64,000 nt of DNA from G963668655 sp963668655 (GTDB taxonomy: Bacteria; Myxococcota_A; SURF-8): contig CAXXPQ010000001.1 in the NCBI GenBank assembly GCA_963668655.2, positions 124,001-188,000 of the forward strand, written 5' to 3'. This document shows positions 35,008-45,168 of this stretch, piece after piece (within the stretch, counting starts at the first letter, position 1; the number at the start of each line of letters is the position of its first letter). A program made the position numbers and the translations under genes. The notes under the pieces were generated by a model, which worked only from the letters and a program-made list of their open reading frames with translations, was not told the DNA's origin and made no database searches.

Positions 35008-37302
35008 TCAGCCGTCCGAAGGCGGCCGGACAAGTCCGATCAGATAGACCGGAAGCGCCAGAATCAGAGTGAAAAGCAGCGCCAGGAGCAACAGCCCGTC
35101 CAGCGTCTTCACCACGTTTTCAAGCTGCATGGCCCATTCCCAGCCGCGCAGGCCGGTCATCCCGAACATCATGTATGCGCCCGAAAGGACGATCAGGACA
35201 ATCAGAACCGGCCCCCAGATGATTTCGTAATCCCGCCGTGCGGGCTTGAGATGCAGCGCAACGGAAGCGGACAGGGCGGCGAACAGCCAGAAGGAAAGAT
35301 CTCCCAGCGTATCCGCGGCGAACAGATGGTTCCAAAACTGTTTGAAATAGAACGGCCAGTATTCCGTGATGGCGCCGTTTTCCAGGGAATCCAACTCGAT
35401 ATGGAACAGTTCCCCGGCGAATTTCAACAGGTTGGTGTCGAGGAGCGCGGCTAGGGCGTAAAGGAGGGCGATCCCGCCCGAAAGGGGAAGCAGGGCCGTC
35501 AGGGCGTTGCCCACATCGCGCGGATAAGCGCTTTTCGAGTTGAAGGCGTGGCGGACGAAACCGAAACTTCCCGTGCGGGGATCGGGTTCCGTAAGCGCCG
35601 GATCCAGAATGCGATGCTGTCCCAGCAGACAGGCCGCCGCGTGGAATAACTTATGCGAAGCCGTGCCCGCGAACGACGGAATCAGTCCGCCGAGAGGACC
35701 GAAAGCGCCGACCAGGCGACGCAGGCAAAAGCGTCCGATCCAGACGGTCGCGGCGATCATCAGCACCAGCGGCAGGATTTTGGTGGCGAAAAAAACCAGT
35801 GTTTTCATCCCGTTCTGGTGGACGATCTCCGAAAAGCTGTTGGAGACGTAGACCTTTTCGGCGGAATAGACGCCAACGCCGATCACGGCGGCCGCCGTCA
35901 CGGCGGCGACCGTCAGAATCCGGCGGGCGCCGTAGGGCGGGTGGATGGATTCGTGGCCGTCGCTTCCCACCTCGACCTCGCCCCGCTGGAGCATGTACGG
36001 ACTGCTGCTGGTGCGCACCCGCTGATGGTATCCCACCGCCTCCGGGCGTTCGGAGATGTGGCGGTCGTTCCGAATTCCGGCCCGCTCCCGGCCGCTCATT
36101 CCCTTCGACCCGGGTCCGGCGGCCTGGGGCGTACCCAAATCCACGTCCAGCGCGTTCATGGCGGAATGATCCGGAGTCTCGAAGGTCACCTCGCCCGGCT
36201 TGAACCCGGAAGGAGAAGGCGGCTCCGGCGTCTCGTCCAGGGTGGCGTCCACCACCACCGGAAGATCCTGAAGATGATTGACCAGATCCGAGACCGCCCC
36301 CGCCTGTTTGACTTCTTGCGACGGAGCCAGTTCCTCGGTGGCGGCCTTCAGCGTCAGTTCCAGGGCGGCTTTCATTTCCAGGGCGGTCTGGAAGCGATCC
36401 TTGGGATTTTTCTCCATGGCTTTAAGCAGAACCTGTTCCAACTGCTTGGAGATTCCGCGCTCGGGCACCACCTGGGACGGCGATCGGGGAACGTCCCGGA
36501 TGTGCATGCCCAAAATGGCCTGGTAGTTGTTGGCCCAGAAAGGCACCTCGCCGGTGAGCATTTCATAGAGAATGCATCCGGCGGAATAGATATCCGTGCG
36601 GGCATCCAGATCCTTGCCCAAAGCTTGTTCCGGGGACATGTATTCCGGCGTACCGCAGACGATGCCTTCCATGGTCAGGGCCGCCATGTCGGGCGTGCGT
36701 TCGGTGAGTTTGGCGATGCCGAAGTCCAGCACCTTGACGAAATCCTCTTCCTCCGCCACGTTGATGAGCATGATGTTCTCGGGCTTCAGATCCCGGTGAA
36801 CGATCTTGTTCTGATGGGCGGTATGGAGGACGGAAAGCACCTGCCCCATGATCTTGACCACCCGGGGCTTGCGCAACGGATAGTGTTTCTCGATGACCTC
36901 GGAAAGCTCCTGCCCCTCCAGGTATTCCATGGCGATGTAATGATAATTACCGGCCGTGCAGCCGAAATCGATGATGGCGATGGAATGGGGATGGTTGAGC
37001 CGGGAGGCGGACCAGGCCTCGCGCTGAAACCGTTTGACCTGGGTGTCGTTTCCCAGCAGCTCCTGGTTCAGGATCTTGACCGCGACGATCTTGTTCAGGC
37101 TGAGCTGCTCGGCCTTGTAAACCTTTCCCATGCCGCCGTCGCCGATGTGGTCCAGGATCAGAAACTTGTCGTCCAGGGTCGTCCCGATGAAGGGATCGGC
37201 GTTCTGTTCCGGCTGGGAAGAAGCGGCCAGGTTCATGCCGCAGTTGACGCAATACTTCGCCTGATCCTTGTTCTGCATGCTGCAACGGGGGCATTCGATC
37301 AA
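35008..37302 (-). CDS. Zinc-ribbon Ser/Thr protein kinase with polytopic C-terminus
   Basis: A 764-aa kinase. The start is TTG 37302 with GGAG 7 nt upstream. A zinc ribbon (CPRCSMQ...YCVNCGMN, residues 4-22) precedes the Hanks-type kinase domain (about 45-310; GDGGMGKVYKAE, VAVKIL, HRDLKPENIM, DFGIAKL, GTPEYMSPEQAL). A linker with LxxLP segments follows, then about six membrane helices (about 480-755; e.g. ILTVAAVTAAAVIGVGV, LVFFATKILPLVLMIAAT, VLIVLIVLSGAYMMFGMTG, LLLLALLFTLILALPVYLIG). The C-terminal part may sense membrane or ion status. The divergent FHA gene on the other side of the ISAs1 insertion is its probable partner. Confidence 0.92.
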   Translation of the reverse strand: MIECPRCSMQNKDQAKYCVNCGMNLAASSQPEQNADPFIGTTLDDKFLILDHIGDGGMGKVYKAEQLSLNKIVAVKILNQELLGNDTQVKRFQREAWSASRLNHPHSIAIIDFGCTAGNYHYIAMEYLEGQELSEVIEKHYPLRKPRVVKIMGQVLSVLHTAHQNKIVHRDLKPENIMLINVAEEEDFVKVLDFGIAKLTERTPDMAALTMEGIVCGTPEYMSPEQALGKDLDARTDIYSAGCILYEMLTGEVPFWANNYQAILGMHIRDVPRSPSQVVPERGISKQLEQVLLKAMEKNPKDRFQTALEMKAALELTLKAATEELAPSQEVKQAGAVSDLVNHLQDLPVVVDATLDETPEPPSPSGFKPGEVTFETPDHSAMNALDVDLGTPQAAGPGSKGMSGRERAGIRNDRHISERPEAVGYHQRVRTSSSPYMLQRGEVEVGSDGHESIHPPYGARRILTVAAVTAAAVIGVGVYSAEKVYVSNSFSEIVHQNGMKTLVFFATKILPLVLMIAATVWIGRFCLRRLVGAFGPLGGLIPSFAGTASHKLFHAAACLLGQHRILDPALTEPDPRTGSFGFVRHAFNSKSAYPRDVGNALTALLPLSGGIALLYALAALLDTNLLKFAGELFHIELDSLENGAITEYWPFYFKQFWNHLFAADTLGDLSFWLFAALSASVALHLKPARRDYEIIWGPVLIVLIVLSGAYMMFGMTGLRGWEWAMQLENVVKTLDGLLLLALLFTLILALPVYLIGLVRPPSDG

Positions 37303-37357
37303 CGTTCGTCTCCGACGGTGGGAACCGTTCCCGATTCGGTGTTGTCACAATCCGTAC

Positions 37358-37386
37358 ATTTTACTCCCGAAAGCGGGAATCGTAAA
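37358..37386 (-). promoter_or_regulatory. Promoter of the zinc-ribbon kinase gene
   Basis: Minus strand: TTTACG (37386-37381), a 17-bp spacer and TAAAAT (37363-37358). The spacer contains the inverted repeat TCCCG-AAAG-CGGGA (37365-37378), a possible operator. The ISAs1 insertion lies 55 bp upstream and leaves this promoter intact. Confidence 0.6.
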
Positions 37387-37431
37387 GACAAAACCGACGA
37401 CGGCAATTGTCGTGTGGACGCTCGGGAGGGA

Positions 37432-37441
37432 TCGCGAATTC
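37432..37441. repeat. Left copy of the ISAs1 target duplication
   Basis: TCGCGAATTC, matching ACGCGAATTC at 38649-38658 in 9 of 10 bases (CGCGAATTC is identical). ISAs1 elements typically duplicate 8-10 bp. Confidence 0.8.
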
Positions 37442-38648
37442 CAGGGCAATTCAGTTCTTGATTTTATGCAGGTTTTGGTTTAAGACACTAGATGTAGTAA
37501 GTGTATTATACTGGAAATACTACAAATGTGAAGACGATCATGGAGCAGGACGTGTCAAGCTTTTATCTGGAATTGAAAGAACAACTGGAAGAAATTCCCG
37601 ATCCCCGTCGGATCAAGGGGCGCCGGTACAAGCTCGTGCCCCTGCTGCTGCTTCTTATCCTGGGCTTTCTGCGGGGGCGTAAAAACGTGAAAGACGTTCT
37701 CGAATCCTACGCCGAGGACCGGGACATGCTGGATTTTCTCGGGCTCAAGCGCGTTCCCGCTCCCGGCGTCTACACCAATCTGTTTCACAAACTCGACCTG
37801 GAATCGGTCAATCGGGCGCTGGCAAACGCCGGGCTGTCGCTGCTGTGGCGTCCCCGCCATATCGCCGTGGACGGCAAAACGACCAAAGGAAGCCTCCGCG
37901 ACGGCCTGTATCTTCACGTGGTCAATGCCGCCACGGCCCAGGGAATCCCGCTTTCACAAGTGGTTTCCGAGCCGGCCGGAGGCGAGATCGCGGCGGCGCG
38001 GCGGGCGCTTGAGGGCCTGCCGCTTTCGGGCGCGGTGGTCACGGGAGACGCCATGTTCGCCCAACGGGATCTCTGCCGGGGGATCTCGGAAAAAGGGGGG
38101 CCTGGCTCTTCAAGCTGAAGGAGAACCAGGTCACCCAATACGAGGAGGTGCGACGCTTGATCGAGGCCCGGTCCGCGCCGCCGGACTTCGCGGACAACGA
38201 TCTGGTGGGCGACCGGATCGAAACGAGGAGAATATATCTCTTCCCCGAGATGGAAGGCTGGTTCGACTGGCCCTACTTGTCTCAAGGGCTGGCGGTCGAG
38301 AAAATCACGGAGCGCAAGCGCACGGGGAACCCCACGCGCGAGGTGTTTTTCGCCCTGACCAGCCTTCCGAAGACAACGCCGCCGAAAGAACTACTCGCCT
38401 GTTTCCGGAATCACTGGAGCATCGAAAACAAGGTTCATCACGTTCTTGATTGTTCGATGGGGGAAGATGCCTGCCGGATGCGGGCGGGTTGCGGCGCGGC
38501 GGCGACCGGGGCATTTCGGCGAATCGCCCTGGGTCTGCTTCAGACCATCAAAGGAAATCGCAGCATCCCGTCCATCATGCGCCATCTCGATTCAGGAGGC
38601 AGGATTTTACGACTTTGCCAGGGAATACCTTAGAACTGAATTGCCCTG
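37442..38648 (+). mobile_element. ISAs1-family insertion sequence (1207 bp)
   Basis: The terminal inverted repeats are perfect over 17 bp: CAGGGCAATTCAGTTCT at 37442-37458 and its complement at 38632-38648. Flanking bases form a 9-10-bp direct repeat, so both ends and the insertion event can be read directly. It encodes one transposase whose frame is broken once. The right terminal repeat includes the transposase stop codon. It sits in the divergent intergenic region between a Ser/Thr kinase gene and an FHA-domain gene, 56 bp before the FHA start. Confidence 0.92.
37540..38633 (+). pseudogene. ISAs1-family transposase with one frameshift
   Basis: The N-terminal part (SFYLELKEQLEEIPDPRR, KLVPLLLLLILGFLRGRK, IAVDGKTTKGSLRDG, GDAMFAQRDLC) is a DDE transposase of the ISAs1/H-repeat type; the catalytic Asp residues lie in AVDGKT and VTGDAMF. 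The frame ends at 38118. The rest (WLFKLKENQ, ETRRIYLFP, FRNHWSIENKVHHVLD with the catalytic Glu, KGNRSIPSIMRHL) continues in the -1 frame to 38633. The shift occurs at A5G6 (38090-38100), a homopolymer junction. It may be a recent inactivating indel, an assembly error, or a programmed -1 shift. The start could be ATG 37540 or GTG 37528. Confidence 0.85.
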
Positions 38649-38658
38649 ACGCGAATTC
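38649..38658. repeat. Right copy of the ISAs1 target duplication
   Basis: ACGCGAATTC directly follows the right terminal repeat and matches 37432-37441 except for its first base. Confidence 0.8.
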
Positions 38659-38714
38659 GCATTTCGTTGTGTAATCCGACGGGTTGTGGTATGGGAAGGG
38701 TTTAGGAGAATTGG

Positions 38715-40646
38715 ATGTACCTGCTGATTATCATCGACGAGGACGGCGGCTCGGTGGAGGTTCCGTTCATACGGAACGAAATCACCATCGGCCGAAAGGT
38801 GGGGAATACGATCCGCCTGGCGGAGCGCAACATCTCCCGCCGACACGCCCGCCTGTATCGAGAGAAGGACGCCATCTGGGTCGAGGATCTGGAAAGCTAC
38901 AACGGCGTCTATCTGAACGGGGAGCGGATCAAGGACAAAACCTCCATCCGCCTGCGCGATCTTCTGGAAATCGGCGACTATCAGATCCAGCTCGACGAAT
39001 TCGAGGACAGCCGGGACCGGATCGAACTGAACGATATGGAACTGGAGCGCACCCGGGAACTGCTGCTTTCCGGAGAGGCCATCGAAGCTCCCGAATTTCC
39101 TGCGGAATTACGCTCCTCTCCCCCGCCTTCTCCTCTGGAGTTGAACCCGGAGGACCGCCACGAGCCCCCATCGGAAGAAGAGGCCGAGGAGGCCCACCCC
39201 TGGGTTCCCGTTCGGGGAGAACAGCGTTATCAGAAACGCTTTTCCGTCGGGGAGCTGTGGGAGATCGCCAACCGCGTCGCCGAACGCAAGCGCATCAAAC
39301 AGGCCCTGTTGGAGGAGATGGAGCCGTCCGACGCGCCGGACGCGGATTCGGAACCCCTTCCGGACGAAACGCCGGACCGGGATACGTTCGAAGGATCGGA
39401 GCCGGAACCGTTTGAGGAACGGGCCGTGACCGAGCCGGAACTTCCCGTCCAGCCCGGGCCGGGGGAATCGGAAACGGCGGAAGATCGGCGGGAAATCGAG
39501 GAAGATGCAACGCCGGAGCCCGTTCCGGAGGACCGCCCGGAAACGCCTTCCGCAACCGAGCCGGAAGAGGATCCGGAACGGAGCGTTACGCAGCCCCAGT
39601 TCCCCGCGATACGCGAACCGGTTCCACCGGAACCGGACCCCGCCGCCGAGCCGCCGGAATCCGATGCGACGGAAACGGAAGCGCCCGCTCCGGCGGACGA
39701 CGTTCCGGCCGCCTCTCCGAAGGAAAGCAGCCTGCTGGGCGATGTCCTGCACCCGGATTACCGACCCGAGGAACTGGAAAGCTACGAGGAAGCGCTTTTC
39801 GAGCCCGAAAAGAACGAACCGGCCCCGGAAATCGTCCGCCCCCGAATTTCCTCCGGAGAGGATTACTCCGAGTTCGAGGAAGATGAGAACCTGTTCCCCA
39901 AACCGGCCCGCAATCGCGGATTCACGTTCTTTCTGCTGCTGATTCTTTTCGGCGTGGTGCTGCTGTATTCCCTGAACGAAATGGGTTACGTCTCGCTGTC
40001 CGGCGATCCTCTTCCCGCCGGAAAGACCACCAAAGGACCGATCCCGCCAAAAGAAATGGAGAAAACCGCGACACCGGAAACGGCCGTCGCCCCGAAGACC
40101 GGAACCGAGGCCGCCGCCGTGGAGGAGATCGAGCCGCCGCCCGCCGAGGAACCCGAGCGCCCGCTGACGGAAGAGGAACGCAAGGCGCTCGACCAGTTCG
40201 TCAAGACCTCCATCCGTTCGGCCGGTCGCTTCTTCAAGCACCAGCGCTGGGCGGACGCCGGAAAAGTGCTGGACAACGCGCTTCACGAGGCTCCGAATCA
40301 TCCGGAACTGGTGAAGATGAAAGCCCGGGCTCAGATGGAAAAAGAGGCTATGCAGGCCTACCAGAACGGCCTCAAGGCCCTGTCGGAAAACAACTATTTC
40401 CTCGTTCTGACGCTTTTCGAGGAAGTGGGACCGGAAAGCCACTATTACAAAAAAGCCCGCAAATATCTGAGCGCCGCCAAGAAAAAGGCTCCGGCGTATT
40501 ATACCGATGTGGCCAGGAAACTGGACGAAAACGGGAAACATCGGGAAGCGCTGTATCACGCCGAGCGCGCCCTGGATATCGACGAAAAATACACCCCCGC
40601 CTTGAAATTGAAAGCCCGGATCCTGGAACGCGTCCGCGAGGAATGA
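38715..40646 (+). CDS. FHA-domain, acidic-linker, transmembrane TPR protein
   Basis: A 643-aa protein. The N-terminal FHA domain (about 5-95) has all core residues: ITIGRKVGNTIRL, ISRRHARLY, LESYNGVYLNG. A long Glu/Pro-rich disordered region (about 105-390) follows. One membrane helix (about 398-418, GFTFFLLLILFGVVLLYSL) places the C-terminus outside: an acidic linker, then TPRs (about 490-640; RFFKHQRWADAGKVLDNAL, NGKHREALYHAERALDI). The domain order suggests that cytosolic phospho-signals from a kinase are linked to a periplasmic assembly. ATG 38715 has TTTAGGAG upstream. The ISAs1 insertion has separated it from most of its original upstream region. Confidence 0.85.
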   Translation: MYLLIIIDEDGGSVEVPFIRNEITIGRKVGNTIRLAERNISRRHARLYREKDAIWVEDLESYNGVYLNGERIKDKTSIRLRDLLEIGDYQIQLDEFEDSRDRIELNDMELERTRELLLSGEAIEAPEFPAELRSSPPPSPLELNPEDRHEPPSEEEAEEAHPWVPVRGEQRYQKRFSVGELWEIANRVAERKRIKQALLEEMEPSDAPDADSEPLPDETPDRDTFEGSEPEPFEERAVTEPELPVQPGPGESETAEDRREIEEDATPEPVPEDRPETPSATEPEEDPERSVTQPQFPAIREPVPPEPDPAAEPPESDATETEAPAPADDVPAASPKESSLLGDVLHPDYRPEELESYEEALFEPEKNEPAPEIVRPRISSGEDYSEFEEDENLFPKPARNRGFTFFLLLILFGVVLLYSLNEMGYVSLSGDPLPAGKTTKGPIPPKEMEKTATPETAVAPKTGTEAAAVEEIEPPPAEEPERPLTEEERKALDQFVKTSIRSAGRFFKHQRWADAGKVLDNALHEAPNHPELVKMKARAQMEKEAMQAYQNGLKALSENNYFLVLTLFEEVGPESHYYKKARKYLSAAKKKAPAYYTDVARKLDENGKHREALYHAERALDIDEKYTPALKLKARILERVREE

Positions 40647-40656
40647 CCGACCGCCC

Positions 40657-40685
40657 TTGCATTGTGACCACGCCTCTGCCAGAAT
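40657..40685 (+). promoter_or_regulatory. Possible promoter of the MBL lipoprotein gene
   Basis: TTGCAT (40657-40662), a 17-bp spacer and CAGAAT (40680-40685), both 4/6 to consensus, about 58 bp before ATG 40743. Confidence 0.4.
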
Positions 40686-40742
40686 GGAACGAACGATGGG
40701 AAAAGCCGACCCGTCGGCGTGTCGATCCCTGAAGGAAGGCCC

Positions 40743-41768
40743 ATGAAAATCGGAAATTTCCTCCTTGCGGTTTGTCCGGCCGCTTTCCTGGCCGTCGTCC
40801 TGTCGGCCGGTCTCGGCTGTTCCGATTCGTCCCCGGATTCGGACAAGAGCGCCCGGTCTCCGACCGTTGTGGAAGCGACGATCCCCGAGAAGGCCCCCCC
40901 CCGGGACGCGCTTCCTGCCGCCCGTACCGAAACGTACGAACACACGGACGGCGACCGTGTGACGCGCGTTCCCGTGCGCACCTATCCGGCGCGAAACGAC
41001 GGCGATTCCTCCCCGAAGGATCTCGATTATCCGCCCGATTCCCGGCCGTTCCGCACCGTACTGGAAACGGAAAACCTGATCGTGGCGCGCTTTCCCGAAT
41101 ATACCCAATGGTCCCGATTCTCCGCCAACGGATACGCCGTTTTAGACAAGCCCTCGGGCGAAACCGTGCTGATCGATCCCGGCATCGGTTCCGTACGCAT
41201 GATGCGCTTCTGGGTCAAGCGGCAGAAGGCGAAGGTGGCGGCCATCGTCGCCACGCACGGGCACATCGACCACACGGGGGGCGTGCGGGCGTTGAAACAA
41301 GCCTATCCGAAGGCCGTCTTCGCCGTTCCCGAAGCCGACGCCGACTGGATGCGAACGCCCGACCCCGAGCATTTCGCGGGCATCCGCGCCCCCCTGCCTC
41401 CGCCGCCCGACCGCACGCTGCGGGACGGAGACGCGCTGGCGTTCGGAAATCTCGCCCTGGATGTCGTCGCCACGCCCGGCCATACCGTGGGGTCGGTCTG
41501 CCTGTCTCTTCCGGAGGAACACCTATTGTTTTCCGGCGATACGCTGCTGTACCGCTCCATCGGGCGCACGGACCTGCCCCACGCCCTCTCCCAGGCGGAA
41601 CTGCTCGTCAGCATCAAGCGGAATCTGGGCGCTTTCGACGACGAAACCCGGGTTCTCCCCGGCCACGGCCGGAAAACCACCCTGGGCGACGAACGGCGTC
41701 AAAACCGCTATCTGCTGTCGAATCTGGAGAAAAAGCGGCCGCCGAAAACGGAGAAGCGGACGCCTTAG
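40743..41768 (+). CDS. Metallo-beta-lactamase-fold hydrolase, lipoprotein
   Basis: A 341-aa exported protein. The signal peptide ends in SAGLGC (lipobox). After a 60-residue Pro/Ser/Asp linker comes a glyoxalase-II-like MBL domain: the THGHIDHTGG metal motif (HxHxDH), GHTVGSVCL (His), FSGDTLLYRSIGRTDL (bridging Asp) and PGHGRKTTLGDE (last His). Cytosolic relatives hydrolyse thioesters such as S-lactoylglutathione; the lipobox places this one in the envelope, so its substrate is unknown. ATG 40743 follows GAAGGAAGG. Confidence 0.87.
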   Translation: MKIGNFLLAVCPAAFLAVVLSAGLGCSDSSPDSDKSARSPTVVEATIPEKAPPRDALPAARTETYEHTDGDRVTRVPVRTYPARNDGDSSPKDLDYPPDSRPFRTVLETENLIVARFPEYTQWSRFSANGYAVLDKPSGETVLIDPGIGSVRMMRFWVKRQKAKVAAIVATHGHIDHTGGVRALKQAYPKAVFAVPEADADWMRTPDPEHFAGIRAPLPPPPDRTLRDGDALAFGNLALDVVATPGHTVGSVCLSLPEEHLLFSGDTLLYRSIGRTDLPHALSQAELLVSIKRNLGAFDDETRVLPGHGRKTTLGDERRQNRYLLSNLEKKRPPKTEKRTP

Positions 41769-41816
41769 ACGGGTTATTCCTTGCTTTTCGTGATGCTCCA
41801 ACCGCTCATGGCGAGT

Positions 41817-41833
41817 GATTTGCAAAGCAAATC
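41817..41833. repeat. Inverted repeat GATTTGC-AAA-GCAAATC
   Basis: Two 7-bp arms with a 3-bp centre lie 49 bp after the MBL gene, in the convergent gap before the NtrC-type gene. It could be an operator-like site or a weak hairpin. Confidence 0.4.
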
Positions 41834-41855
41834 GTATCGAGCCACGACAAGCCAC

Positions 41856-41887
41856 GGGCGGCGGATCCCTCGAACCACCGCCCTTTT
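41856..41887 (+). terminator. Possible terminator after the MBL lipoprotein gene
   Basis: GGGCGG (41856-41861) pairs with CCGCCC (41878-41883) across a 16-nt loop and is followed by TTTT. The stem is short and the loop large. Confidence 0.35.
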
Positions 41888-41949
41888 GGCGGCACTCGGG
41901 ATGTGCGCCTTTTCGTCGCTGAAATCAAATCATAACCCGAATAGGCCGG

Positions 41950-43683
<1,734 letters not shown>

Positions 43684-43730
43684 GGGTTTCCGCGCCCGAT
43701 CTTTTCGGTTTTTGTCGCCGATTTCAGGCG

Positions 43731-43759
43731 ATAGTACCGGGAGGGACCGGAAAATGCAA
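43731..43759 (-). promoter_or_regulatory. Promoter of the NtrC-type regulator gene
   Basis: Minus strand: TTGCAT (43759-43754), a 17-bp spacer and TACTAT (43736-43731), about 48 bp before ATG 43683. Confidence 0.6.
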
Positions 43760-43770
43760 CTCCTTTGAAA

Positions 43771-43805
43771 GACCGGCGGGTTTTTTGGCGAAGGGTCCGC
43801 CGGTC
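43771..43805 (-). terminator. Terminator after the ECF sigma/anti-sigma genes
   Basis: Perfect 9-bp arms (43797-43805 and 43771-43779) across a 17-nt loop, followed on the minus strand by TTTC. It lies 39 nt past the anti-sigma stop and before the next promoter. Confidence 0.5.
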
Positions 43806-43844
43806 GGGCGGATTCGCGGCATTCGCTCGGAGGGGCGGCAAGCG

Positions 43845-44357
43845 TCAGTACAGCCCGGATTCCGTGTCGGTGAAATCGTCGTCCAGGGACCATCCTTCCG
43901 CCAGATCCCGCTTCCATTCGTTGCGGCTTCTGACGCTTCCGGCGAGCACCTGGTTCATCCCGGCGAAAAGTTGGCGTCGTTCGTCGTCGTCCAGATCGTC
44001 CAGGGCCTCGTCCAATTCCAGGAGGGCGGATTCAACAGCGTTTCCGGAGGCTTGCACGTTTTTCGCCACGGTCTCCGGCGAAACGGGTCCGGATGGAGTC
44101 GGAGCGGACGGCAGAAAAAGGAAAATCCCGACCAGCACCAGCGCCAAACCCGCGAATCCCAGAACGGCGGGCTTCCAGCGCCTCCGGAAAGGAAGATTTC
44201 CCACGCGGCTTCGCCGGTCCCGCTGAACCTGCATGCGACGCCAGAGAGCGTCTTCTTCCGCATCCAACCGGGCGGAATCGACCTCCGGAGAGACCCGGCG
44301 AAAGGCTTCGGACAATCGAGCGTCCAGGCTTTCCTTTTTTTCGGAAATAGGGTTCAT
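43845..44357 (-). CDS. Putative membrane anti-sigma factor
   Basis: A 170-aa protein with one membrane helix (about 66-85, PAVLGFAGLALVLVGIFLFL). The cytosolic N-terminal part (LDARLSEAFRRVSPEVDSARLDAEEDALWRRMQ) could be the sigma-binding helix. The outer part is acidic and helical (LLELDEALDDLDDDERRQLF). Its ATG 44357 overlaps the stop of the ECF sigma gene as ATGA, the usual coupling of sigma and anti-sigma. It lacks the zinc HxxxCxxC motif of ZAS-type anti-sigmas, so the assignment rests on context and topology. Confidence 0.7.
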   Translation of the reverse strand: MNPISEKKESLDARLSEAFRRVSPEVDSARLDAEEDALWRRMQVQRDRRSRVGNLPFRRRWKPAVLGFAGLALVLVGIFLFLPSAPTPSGPVSPETVAKNVQASGNAVESALLELDEALDDLDDDERRQLFAGMNQVLAGSVRSRNEWKRDLAEGWSLDDDFTDTESGLY

Positions 44358-44905
44358 GATTCCATTTCCTCCAGCCATTTCGACAGCTTGGCCTTGCTTC
44401 GATTCACCGCGACCCGAACGGTTCCGGCGCGTTTGCCGAGAATTCGGCCGATGCCGTCGTAGTCCAGCTCCTCCTCGAAACGCAGGCGCAGGATTTCCCG
44501 TTCCAAAGGCTTCAGGCGTTCTACCAGCCCCAGAAGGCGGGCCGAGTCCTCGTCTCCGATCAGACTGTCCAGAACGGGCCTGCTCCCGGAAGGAAGTTCT
44601 TCGGGATCCCCCCCCGTCGCGCGGACCCGAGTCCGCCTCAACCGGTCCAGCGCCGCATTGCGGGCAACGCGGAAAAGGAAGTTCCGCATGGAGCCCCGAC
44701 CCGCGTATCGCTCGGGTTTCTCCAGTATTTTCAAGAAACTTTCCTGCACGACGTCCCAGCTTTCCTCTTCGTTGCGCAACACGGAAAAGGCGCTGCGGAA
44801 CATGCCCGGAGCATGCTCCCGAAACAACGTTCCGAAGACCGCCCGGTCCTCGGCCGCCCGGATCCATTTCCGGCGGTCCTTTTCCGACTGTTCGCGCTCC
44901 ACCAT
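44354..44905 (-). CDS. ECF-type RNA polymerase sigma factor
   Basis: A 183-aa sigma-70-family factor of ECF size. Region 2 (about 25-95; FRSAFSVLRNEEESWDVVQESFLKIL, MRNFLFRVARNAALDRLRR) and region 4 (about 125-175; RLKPLEREILRLRFEEELDYDGIGRIL, KRAGTVRVAVNRSKAKLSKWL) are both complete. It is coupled to a membrane anti-sigma gene by an ATGA overlap. The pair diverges from two giant VWA lipoprotein genes, which may be targets or sensors; this is inference only. ATG 44905 is preceded by GAAAGGAAA. Confidence 0.93.
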   Translation of the reverse strand: MVEREQSEKDRRKWIRAAEDRAVFGTLFREHAPGMFRSAFSVLRNEEESWDVVQESFLKILEKPERYAGRGSMRNFLFRVARNAALDRLRRTRVRATGGDPEELPSGSRPVLDSLIGDEDSARLLGLVERLKPLEREILRLRFEEELDYDGIGRILGKRAGTVRVAVNRSKAKLSKWLEEMES

Positions 44906-45018
44906 GGGGCCGTTTCCTTTCTTCCAGGAAAAAAGACGGACGAGCGGGGGAATTGTTACATGAATTCACGCGCCTGGGAAGTCCCATATGAAGAATCCGG
45001 AAAATCTCATATCGAACC

Positions 45019-45047
45019 TTGTCTTTTCTCCGTTCCGACGATAAAAT
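45019..45047 (+). promoter_or_regulatory. Promoter of the tandem VWA lipoprotein genes
   Basis: TTGTCT (45019-45024), a 17-bp spacer and TAAAAT (45042-45047). The predicted start near 45054 gives a leader of about 115 nt. Confidence 0.6.
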
Positions 45048-45168
45048 GAAGCGTTCGTGAGGATAGAAGTGACAATCGCGGGATTTGGGAAACGCCGGAA
45101 AACGGATTTGAAACGATATCGTCCGAATTTCGGGGCGTGCGTCTTCGGGTGTGAAGGGAGATTCTCCG

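Noticed and set aside
37442..38648. Idea that the ISAs1 element inactivated the kinase gene
   Set aside because: The kinase start (37302) and its promoter (37358-37386) lie outside the insertion and are intact.
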